Of a stretch of DNA of 64,000 bases, positions 42,468 to 49,098 are shown in pieces. Positions within the stretch are counted from its first letter, which is position 1. Each line of letters starts with the position of its first letter. Origin of the DNA: Eikenella glucosivorans (GTDB lineage Bacteria; Pseudomonadota; Gammaproteobacteria; Burkholderiales; Neisseriaceae); contig NZ_JACSGR010000001.1 in the NCBI RefSeq assembly GCF_016025525.2, positions 248,001 through 312,000 on the forward strand, given 5' to 3'. The notes beneath the pieces were generated by a model. The model saw only the letters and a list, made by a program, of their open reading frames with translations, ran no database searches and was not told where the DNA came from. The position numbers were made by a program, and so were the translations under genes.

Positions 42468-43907
42468 TCAAAATGACCGGCCAAACTGGATAAATGCATT
42501 GCCTTTGCTGAAAGAGAAAAGGGGATTGTTGCTGTTTGTCCGTTGCCATATGCCCACCAGCTGCGGCGTGATGCCGGCAAACTGGAGTTTGCGGTGGGAT
42601 ATCAGCACGCTGGCATTCAATTCACGGTCTTGCCGAGGAGCTGCCCCTCCCCACCACGGGGCATCATAATCGCGCAGCCCGCCGCCAAGAGAGGCTGAAG
42701 TGGTCAAGCCCCAGCCCCATTGCTGCGTCCAGCCCACTCGCAACCCCTTGCGGGTGTACGTTTCCATCGGGCTTTGCTCCGCCAATTTGCGCGACCAGTC
42801 CACGCCGAAAGTGAAGTATTGGGTGGGTTTGCGCACATACAGCCAAGTGCCGGAAGCGGTATAGCTGTCGCCATCGAGCCGGTGCCGGACATCATACTGT
42901 TGCTCGCCCAGCTCCAATGCTGTCAATATTTTATGCCGTGGCGTGAGCCAATATTGCCAGTCGACCCGCACACCCGTTTCTCGCAAATACTTGCGCGTTT
43001 GCTCCCGAGCATAATCGGTTCCCGCCCATTGGCGTTCGAAATATGGGGTAACGGAAGCTTCGGCACGGGCGGTTTTGTAGGTTGGGCCAGCGGCAATGCG
43101 GGAAACATGAAAATCATATTTGTGGTTGTCCCAATAATACCAACCATAATTATGGAAACCCAGCCGCCAATAAAGGTTGCCATGTATGTTCCAATCGCGC
43201 GAGGCTCCTACACGGTAGGCAAAACCTTGCGCCGATTCTGGCGTATCCACACGGCTCCAGGCCGCACCTTTGCGGTTGTTGGAGTTGTTCACATTGCTGT
43301 CGCGAACATAATTCACCGAGCCGTAAAACGACCAGCTGTTGCGCTTGTCCAGCGCCTGCAGGTATTGGTCGCCGAGCTGCTTCAATTCGGGTGCCAGGCC
43401 GGGTGTTTGTTGGAAGCGCTCGATTTCCTGCCGCGCGTCTTTATCCGCCATGTTTTCAAACAAGGCTTGCGCCAGCGCCAGCCGCACGGGCGGCATATCG
43501 GGATCAGCCTCCAGCGCGGCGCGGTAGAGGCTGATGGCGCGGTGGTAGTTGCCTTCCGCCCGCGCCACAATCGCCTGCGCCAGCGCCACCAGCAGTGCGT
43601 CGTGCGGCCCGGGCGTTTCCAAATAAATCGGCAGCAGCAGCGCCACGCCTTCGCTGTTGTTGGTGAGCACAGCATAGCTCAAAGCCTGTTGCAGCAGCTC
43701 GGGCTGGCGCAGCAGCTCCTCGCGGCTCATATTGAGCCGGCCGTCTTGCGGCGCGGCGGGCGCGGGCGGGCTTTCCGCCTTGGGCGCGGCCACCGGCGTG
43801 ATATCGAAGCTGGTGTCCGGCTCGGTTTCCGGCGGCGCGGCCAAGGCTACCTGAAAAGGCAATGCCAGCAAACACGCGCCCCAGCCATACTTTCTTTTTA
43901 TGCTCAT
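42468..43907 (-). CDS. Surface lipoprotein assembly modulator (Slam, DUF560)
   Basis: A 479-residue outer-membrane protein that moves lipoproteins to the cell surface. A signal peptide ends near AAPPET (residue 25). Residues about 60-200 are a TPR-containing periplasmic domain (HDALLVALAQAIVARAEGNY, PPVRLALAQALFENMADKDA). The C-terminal about 280 residues are a 14-strand DUF560 beta-barrel rich in alternating aromatic strands, ending in GNAFIQFGRSF with the terminal Phe expected for BAM substrates. ATG 43907 is preferred to the TTG at 43910. Part of the signal peptide (FQVAL) is written by an inverted uptake sequence near 43845. The divergent lipoprotein gene at 44319 is the probable client. 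Confidence 0.9.
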   Translation of the reverse strand: MSIKRKYGWGACLLALPFQVALAAPPETEPDTSFDITPVAAPKAESPPAPAAPQDGRLNMSREELLRQPELLQQALSYAVLTNNSEGVALLLPIYLETPGPHDALLVALAQAIVARAEGNYHRAISLYRAALEADPDMPPVRLALAQALFENMADKDARQEIERFQQTPGLAPELKQLGDQYLQALDKRNSWSFYGSVNYVRDSNVNNSNNRKGAAWSRVDTPESAQGFAYRVGASRDWNIHGNLYWRLGFHNYGWYYWDNHKYDFHVSRIAAGPTYKTARAEASVTPYFERQWAGTDYAREQTRKYLRETGVRVDWQYWLTPRHKILTALELGEQQYDVRHRLDGDSYTASGTWLYVRKPTQYFTFGVDWSRKLAEQSPMETYTRKGLRVGWTQQWGWGLTTSASLGGGLRDYDAPWWGGAAPRQDRELNASVLISHRKLQFAGITPQLVGIWQRTNSNNPLFSFSKGNAFIQFGRSF

Positions 43908-44318
43908 CAAACGGCTTTCCTTAGCAACAAATCACAAAACGGGCGGATTATAGCCGATTCCTTTTTCTCAAACCGCCAGTCTGCACAACTTAATTTAACA
44001 TTTGCAAAATAAGGCAAAGAGCAGGTTCTAGACAAAACGTCTCTTGCTGTATGGAAAATTTTGTGTACAAAGCAGGTCGATTTTTACTGGATTCCTGCTG
44101 AGTTAGGCTTGGTTGAAAATAGTTTCGCGGAATGGGAAATGCTAATTTCTCTTACAAATAACCATACAAAGTTGCTTACAAAAACTAACTTTTAATATTT
44201 TTCTATTTACAATCTTCAAATGCAGCAATTTGATATTAATCAGAATTTATATTATTTTCATTGTTATACTGTAGCAGCTTTAATAGCAATCTATGCAAGA
44301 GAAAGAAAGGAATTTGTT
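43908..44318. promoter_or_regulatory. Divergent promoter region between Slam and its lipoprotein
   Basis: A 411-bp AT-rich spacer without uptake sequences. A TATACT hexamer at 44265-44270 is a likely -10 for the lipoprotein gene. I found no confident Fur box. No coding frame is seen. Confidence 0.45.
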
Positions 44319-45134
44319 ATGAAAAAACATCATTTACTTTACATTATGCTGACCGCCTTTTCGCTCGGCGGCTGCGGCGCAGGCGGTGGTTTGGCTCGGG
44401 CGGTTACCGACCCGTTTACGCCCAAGCCACACGGTAAAGCCACTGTCACAGTCGATAATAGCGCCCGCAACGGCATCCTGCATGCCAACGGCCAAACAGC
44501 AGACACCATCGACATCAACGGCCGTACTTACCGCAACGGCAACAACCTTGATATCAGTTATAACTTCCAAAACCGCCTCTCCGATTTCAGCTATGTGCTG
44601 AAAGCCGATAACGGCACCAGGGCAATCGAAGACGGCAAACTGGGCGTGTACAAACGCGCTTATACCGCCGTTGTTGGTGCGCAAATCGAGCACCGTTACG
44701 ACAACGCCGGCCATCAACTGGCTCCACAGCTCAATGAATTCAGAATCAGAAGTATCCAAGGCGAGGTAACGCCCGTTGCCCAACTGCCCAACACCGGCAT
44801 CATCAATTACCAAGGCCACGCTTTCTCCGGCCTGGACGACCGGCGCACCAACGGCGAGCCGCAAGGCCGGCTGAACTACAACATCAACTTCGGCAACCGC
44901 ACCGGCTCCGGCTCCATCACCGGCCTGCATGGCTTCGGCAACATTAATCTGCGCGAAGGCAATTTGGATCCCGGCGTGGGCATCCGCGGCACAGCCGATT
45001 CCGCCAGCAAAGGTTCCGGCCATTACGAGCTCAACGTCTACGGCCCAAACGGAGCGGAAATAGCCGGCAAAGCTTACAACTTCACTGGCGATCAAAATCA
45101 CGACATCGGTTTTGCCGGCAGCAGAACCAACTGA
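44319..45134 (+). CDS. Slam-dependent surface lipoprotein with TbpB/fHbp-like C-terminal barrel
   Basis: A 271-residue lipoprotein. The signal sequence MKKHHLLYIMLTAFSLGGC places the lipidated Cys at residue 19. A middle beta-rich region (residues 50-190) is followed by a C-terminal eight-strand barrel-like module: GRLNYNINFGNRTGSGSITG, GIRGTADSASKGSGHYELNV, YGPNGAEIAGKAYNF and HDIGFAGSR, a pattern shared by TbpB, HpuA and factor-H-binding protein. The ligand cannot be told. AAAGGA precedes ATG 44319. The adjacent divergent Slam gene supports surface display. Confidence 0.82.
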   Translation: MKKHHLLYIMLTAFSLGGCGAGGGLARAVTDPFTPKPHGKATVTVDNSARNGILHANGQTADTIDINGRTYRNGNNLDISYNFQNRLSDFSYVLKADNGTRAIEDGKLGVYKRAYTAVVGAQIEHRYDNAGHQLAPQLNEFRIRSIQGEVTPVAQLPNTGIINYQGHAFSGLDDRRTNGEPQGRLNYNINFGNRTGSGSITGLHGFGNINLREGNLDPGVGIRGTADSASKGSGHYELNVYGPNGAEIAGKAYNFTGDQNHDIGFAGSRTN

Positions 45135-45375
45135 TTTCCCAACCCCTAACGCTTAATCTGGCAATAAGGAAGGCTACCTGAAAGTTGGAGTTGAACGAAT
45201 TAAAACATCCCAATGCTTTTACAGATAGCCACAGACTGAGTTGCTAACCGATACAGTAAAGCCGAGTTCTGCATCATGCAGAACTCGGCTTGTGGCAAAA
45301 TAAAGTTGACCTCTCAGAAATGATCTAAGAGCATAATATTCTAGATTTATTTGAGCATTTAGCTAATTATTGGTA
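45135..45375. other. Intergenic region with repeat fragment and perfect hairpin
   Basis: The 241-bp spacer starts with a fragment of the DUS-associated repeat (AGGCTACCTGAAAGTTGG at about 45172) and contains the hairpin at 45260-45290. It separates convergent genes. Confidence 0.55.
45260..45290. terminator. Perfect 14-bp hairpin between convergent genes
   Basis: AGCCGAGTTCTGCA and its exact complement enclose a three-base loop. No T-run follows on either strand, but position suggests it closes the seven-gene operon and the lipoprotein gene. Confidence 0.6.
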
Positions 45376-45693
45376 CTACCAGAGCTTCAAAATCAGTTGG
45401 GCAAATGCGACCAAAATCGGCTCTTCATTCAGATTGTAGGTATCTTTACTGCTACCACCGGTTTTCGGTTTTAACTTGTCTCGATCGATAACCCAGACAT
45501 CACGAGAAGTTCCGCCAGTTTTGGGTTTTAATTCACGACCATCAAAAAGCCAAGTATCCCTAGAGGTTCCGCCGGTTTTGGGCTTGATTTCCCGGCCATC
45601 GAAAACCCAGGTTTCCCTAGACGTGCCACCACTTCTTGGTTTCAACTCCCTACCGTTGCACACCCAATCGCGAGGTAAAGTAATATCAGGCAT
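45376..45693 (-). CDS. Small repeat protein of 19-residue units, last gene of the Nmad/sirtuin operon
   Basis: A 105-residue protein with four tandem 19-residue repeats, consensus WVFDGREIKPKTGGTSRDT, from about residue 10 to 85, followed by a hydrophobic tail EEPILVAFAQLILKLW. The regular spacing of Trp, Asp-Gly and Lys-Pro-Lys suggests a short beta-solenoid. Related small repeat proteins with KPKxGxTS units exist in many bacteria, but I know no function. TAGGAG precedes ATG 45693. It lies 132 bp after the PP2C gene on the same strand. The amphipathic tail could contact membranes. Confidence 0.72.
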   Translation of the reverse strand: MPDITLPRDWVCNGRELKPRSGGTSRETWVFDGREIKPKTGGTSRDTWLFDGRELKPKTGGTSRDVWVIDRDKLKPKTGGSSKDTYNLNEEPILVAFAQLILKLW

Positions 45694-45825
45694 TGTTTTC
45701 TCCTACGTATTGAAAAATGAAAAGCGGAAACAAGCTGGAAAGTATCAGCATAACTGTGAGAAATAAAACGTCTGTCAGTATTCTAAGCTTCCATCAAACC
45801 GAGTGCAATACAGCACTGCCAGCAG

Positions 45826-46578
45826 CTAACTGGGCAGCAGGCATACTGCTACCGAGCAATCATCATGCAAGGGATCCCGTTTGACGGCACGGCGTAAAGC
45901 TTCCAGTTTATCGGGCAAAGACTGAAATGCGCCCCACAATGCTTCCAGGCGGTTGTGAGGCAGGGCATCGTGTAAGCCGTCGGTGCAGATTAAAACGGCT
46001 TCTCCTGCCCGCAGGGTGAACGATGTAGTAAATATTTGAAAGTGGTCTTCTTCGTAGTCCGCAGTCAGGCAGTGTGCTAAAGCGTAGTAGATGCCAGCAT
46101 ATTCGGTATCTGCTCGCGCTTCTCCCTGTTCAATTAAATCGGCCAGCACCGTGTGATCGTGGCTTATCTGCTGCCAGCAGCCGTTGGCAGATATATGATA
46201 AACGCGGCTATCGCCGACATTGCAGATACGGCATAAACCGCCTGTTTCAATCACTGCCGAGGCAAAAGTGGAGGCCGAGCCGAAATATTCAGCTGCCAGC
46301 TTGTCACAGAAACTGCCATGCAGCCACCGTAGGAAACGGCCTTCAGCATCGCCTTCACGGGCAAATGCTTCCATCCAAAAACGGCTAGCCAGATGTGCGG
46401 CCGGGCTGTTGAATACACCGTCGGCGACCGCCAGCCGAACAGTATCGGCTGTTTCGGACAAACGGGTTTTGTGTAGTCTTACTTGCCTTACTGCCGTGCC
46501 ATCAAATAGGGCATCCTGATTGCGCGTTTTGCCGGCGCCGGCCATTTGGAAATAAGCTAGCTGGAACATGGTGATCAT
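45826..46578 (-). CDS. PP2C-type serine/threonine protein phosphatase
   Basis: A 250-residue PP2C-fold phosphatase. The metal-binding motifs are in place: RNQDALFDG near residue 19, VADGVFNSPAAHLAS near 51 (in place of the common DGMGG), SASTFASAVIE near 104, VGDSRVYHI near 120, ICTDGLHDALP near 197 and HDDCSVAV near the end. It would dephosphorylate a protein partner or sense its state. No kinase gene is adjacent, which is odd. It is 40 bp from the Nmad2-like gene and part of the minus-strand operon. GGAGGA is present but lies too far (about 19 bases) from ATG 46578, and an internal ATG at 46569 is possible. Confidence 0.82.
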   Translation of the reverse strand: MITMFQLAYFQMAGAGKTRNQDALFDGTAVRQVRLHKTRLSETADTVRLAVADGVFNSPAAHLASRFWMEAFAREGDAEGRFLRWLHGSFCDKLAAEYFGSASTFASAVIETGGLCRICNVGDSRVYHISANGCWQQISHDHTVLADLIEQGEARADTEYAGIYYALAHCLTADYEEDHFQIFTTSFTLRAGEAVLICTDGLHDALPHNRLEALWGAFQSLPDKLEALRRAVKRDPLHDDCSVAVCLLPS

Positions 46579-46618
46579 TATTGTGTAACTCAGTTCCTCC
46601 TATCGAATAGCTTAGAAG

Positions 46619-47263
46619 TTAAGAGCATTTCTTTTGTTCAGTTTGGTTTTGCGGGGCATTCTTAGGTGTGCCATTTTTCCCGAGAGGAATTTTTTCTTTA
46701 TCCAAAACCATATTGAAGAAAGCAATGAAAGTTTCTTTATATTCATTATTGGAATTGGAACGATGCCCTCGGTTAGGAATGATATCAAGCAGTTTTTCAG
46801 GCAGGCGGATATCATATTTATCCCCTTTCCCGAAATACCAGAATTTTTTGCCTAATAATACGTTTTTCCCTGTTAAAACATCTGAATTAAATTCGTTTTG
46901 ACCGTGCCCAGACCATGATGGCAAGGGTTCATAACTTTCAAATCTTTCTTCTATCCATATACAGTCTCCTGCATCATTTTTATTCTTTGGAATTTTTCTG
47001 TTTAGAGATTTATCCATTTCGCAGCGCGCAACATATTCTGGCCATGTTAAAACCTCATCAACTTGCATGCAATAGATAAGGCGATCCTGGTTTTTACGAC
47101 AATCCAAACCAACAATAATATCTCCCACTTTAGCCGTCCGACGTATTGCTGGCTTACAGATAGCCAAAGTGCAAGTATTAAAATCAGGATTTGGAGCAGT
47201 TCCGAAATCGTAGGCAACTTTATAGGTGTAAAGACGATTATTACTGTTAAGTTCTAATTTCAT
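46619..47263 (-). CDS. Nucleotide modification associated domain 2 (Nmad2)-like protein
   Basis: A 214-residue protein that opens YTYKVAYDFGTAPNPDFNTC and continues TLAICKPAIRRTAKVGDIIVGLDC, RLIYCMQVDEVLTWPEYVAR, then GKNVLLGKKFWYFGKG. This is the Nmad2 pattern as I know it, a domain predicted from genome context to take part in base-modification systems. The ATG overlaps the Nmad3-like stop (ATGA), so the two are coupled. The gene is AT-richer than sirtuin and AAA genes upstream. Its C-terminal 30 residues are Asn/Gln/Lys-rich and probably disordered. Enzymatic activity is unknown. Confidence 0.75.
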   Translation of the reverse strand: MKLELNSNNRLYTYKVAYDFGTAPNPDFNTCTLAICKPAIRRTAKVGDIIVGLDCRKNQDRLIYCMQVDEVLTWPEYVARCEMDKSLNRKIPKNKNDAGDCIWIEERFESYEPLPSWSGHGQNEFNSDVLTGKNVLLGKKFWYFGKGDKYDIRLPEKLLDIIPNRGHRSNSNNEYKETFIAFFNMVLDKEKIPLGKNGTPKNAPQNQTEQKKCS

Positions 47264-48147
47264 AGTTCAGAGTCCTTAATAGTACTAGAGTGGTTTTTGA
47301 TAATACTAGCAAACCAGTTTTCTAACTGGGGATAGTATGCGCCGTCAATGATAAATTCTTGCCCCCGTTTGGCGCTATGAAGTACAACATATTTAGGGTC
47401 ATCGGAGCATTTCCAGTAGTCCAAATTTGAATGATATGATAAGGCATGATCATCAACTGGATAAAACCATTCCGGCAATTGCCAAACGCTACGTCCCATA
47501 CCGTTTTTTGTTAATTGTAAAGCAGGAGAAAAAGATGGAAATACTCCGCCACCGTATAATGCTTTATCCGAATATGCCGATTTATCTTTGGCAAGATAAA
47601 CTGTATTGCTAGGGTGTTTATAGTTTTCCTGATTAAAATGAGGGTGTTCGATTAGCCAAGGATATTTCGATAATGCCTGAGCCCTATCCTTAATGGTGTT
47701 GAAAATTTCCCCTATTTCAAGCCAGCCGAACATAACTTGAATATCAGGAGCGGCTTTTTTATATTGCCATCGTCCTGTTGATGATAACTCTACTTCTTTA
47801 AACCAGCCAAAAAATAGGAAAACATCGTCTATGCCAACTTGATGGTTATTTAAATGGGTTTGCGCAGCATTTACCTGCCCGAATGCAGGTCGCCAATAGG
47901 GAGGTGTTTGCTGGGGATGCCGCCTGAGATCCGGATCTAAATGTATGTGTTCTGGTGCCTTTCCGCCGGATAAATCATCAACCATTTGATGAATATCAAT
48001 GCCATCTAGATAAACGTCATGCAAGGTTTTCTTGTCGTACGGGTTGGCTGGTATGGGTAGAGACACCATTCTTCCATCAGGGAGGATGGGGCTTGGTATA
48101 CCGCCAGCCGAACTATCGAAGCCTTTGCGTGAAAAAATAAGTTTCAT
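47260..48147 (-). CDS. Nucleotide modification associated domain 3 (Nmad3)-like protein
   Basis: A 295-residue protein starting MKLIFSRKGFDSSAGGIPSP, followed by ILPDGRMVSLPIP, HIHLDPDLR and DDVFLFFGWFKEVE, the characteristic Nmad3 opening. The domain was predicted from genome context to act with DNA-modifying enzymes; the conserved Lys-Gly-Phe-Asp and Asp/His residues would form the active site. It overlaps the Nmad2-like gene by 4 bp. A 99-bp AT-rich gap separates it from the sirtuin gene, which could hold an internal promoter. AAAGGTTAAACC precedes ATG 48147. Confidence 0.78.
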   Translation of the reverse strand: MKLIFSRKGFDSSAGGIPSPILPDGRMVSLPIPANPYDKKTLHDVYLDGIDIHQMVDDLSGGKAPEHIHLDPDLRRHPQQTPPYWRPAFGQVNAAQTHLNNHQVGIDDVFLFFGWFKEVELSSTGRWQYKKAAPDIQVMFGWLEIGEIFNTIKDRAQALSKYPWLIEHPHFNQENYKHPSNTVYLAKDKSAYSDKALYGGGVFPSFSPALQLTKNGMGRSVWQLPEWFYPVDDHALSYHSNLDYWKCSDDPKYVVLHSAKRGQEFIIDGAYYPQLENWFASIIKNHSSTIKDSEL

Positions 48148-48246
48148 GGTTTAACCTTTCGCTAGGATAGAGGAAATCATACGTCATTATTGTTAATCGA
48201 TGTTATTTTAACATTCCCCCCTGGTGCTTCTCCGCTACTTACTACG

Positions 48247-49071
48247 TCATAGGAAACAGGCACATCTCTGCAATGCTGCCAATCCGCCCATCGCCAGCCC
48301 GATATGATGTTCTTGGCCGACTTGAGCTTCATCGGGATTAATGCGGATCAGTGGAGCGTGCAGACGGCGTGCGATACGGTCGGAGAAACGTCGTACGGTG
48401 GGGATGGCGGAGCCGGCACCGACTTCGATGATGACGGGTCGTTGGATTTCAGGTAGCCATTGCTCAAACTGGCGAAGCCGCATCATGGTTGGCTCCTCCA
48501 GCCATTCCCAATCGTCAAACATGAGGATGTTGGGGTGAGCGAGAGCACCGCATCGCGGACAAACTGGCAGGCTGTTTTGCAGCCGGCAGGTCTGTTCGTC
48601 CACCTGCGGCACGAAGCTGTCGGCTGGCCAAGTTTGGTCATGGCAGTGGCCGGTGCATTGCAAATCGTGGATGCTACCGTGGCAGGCGATGATGCGGTTG
48701 TCGGGGAAACCGGCTTTTTGGAATTGGCCGTCCACATTGCTGGTGAAGATGAATGCGCCGTGTATCTTGCTGTCGGCCCATTGTTTCAGAAGATGGAAGC
48801 CCTGATGCGGCTCGGTGTGGCGGTAGCTGTTGAGCCGCCAGCCATAGAAACCCCAGGCCAGATGCGGGTCGGTACGAAATAAGTCGGGGGTGGCCATGTT
48901 TTGGAAGTTTTTGCCCAAACGGCGTAGCGGGGGGAAAGCGCGCCAGAAACCATCGATACCGCGAAAGTCGGGCAGCCCGGAGTCGATACCGATGCCGGCA
49001 CCGGCGGTAATGATGAGGGAATCGGCTTGGCGGATATAGGTGGCGGCTTGCCGGATTTTTTCATACATCAT
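48247..49071 (-). CDS. SIR2-family NAD-dependent deacylase
   Basis: A 274-residue sirtuin. NAD-binding motif GAGIGIDSGLPDFRG is near residue 24, TSNVDGQFQKAG replaces the usual TQNID near 112, the catalytic His is in CHGSIHDLQC, and two Cys pairs (CTGHC, CPRCGA) can bind zinc. VEVGAGSAIPTVRR closes the Rossmann fold. It may remove acyl or ADP-ribosyl groups or hydrolyse NAD. In conflict systems SIR2 domains often deplete NAD. The zinc module and catalytic His indicate a full deacylase rather than a degenerate effector. It is 27 bp after the AAA gene. An internal uptake sequence lies near 48445. Confidence 0.88.
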   Translation of the reverse strand: MMYEKIRQAATYIRQADSLIITAGAGIGIDSGLPDFRGIDGFWRAFPPLRRLGKNFQNMATPDLFRTDPHLAWGFYGWRLNSYRHTEPHQGFHLLKQWADSKIHGAFIFTSNVDGQFQKAGFPDNRIIACHGSIHDLQCTGHCHDQTWPADSFVPQVDEQTCRLQNSLPVCPRCGALAHPNILMFDDWEWLEEPTMMRLRQFEQWLPEIQRPVIIEVGAGSAIPTVRRFSDRIARRLHAPLIRINPDEAQVGQEHHIGLAMGGLAALQRCACFL

Positions 49072-49098
49072 AGAGTTTTCCCTGCGTGGGTCAGAAAA

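Noticed and set aside
44230..44262. Fur box upstream of the surface lipoprotein gene
   Set aside because: The AT-rich stretch around 44242 only loosely resembles the GATAATGATAATCATTATC pattern; such matches are expected by chance in AT-rich DNA.
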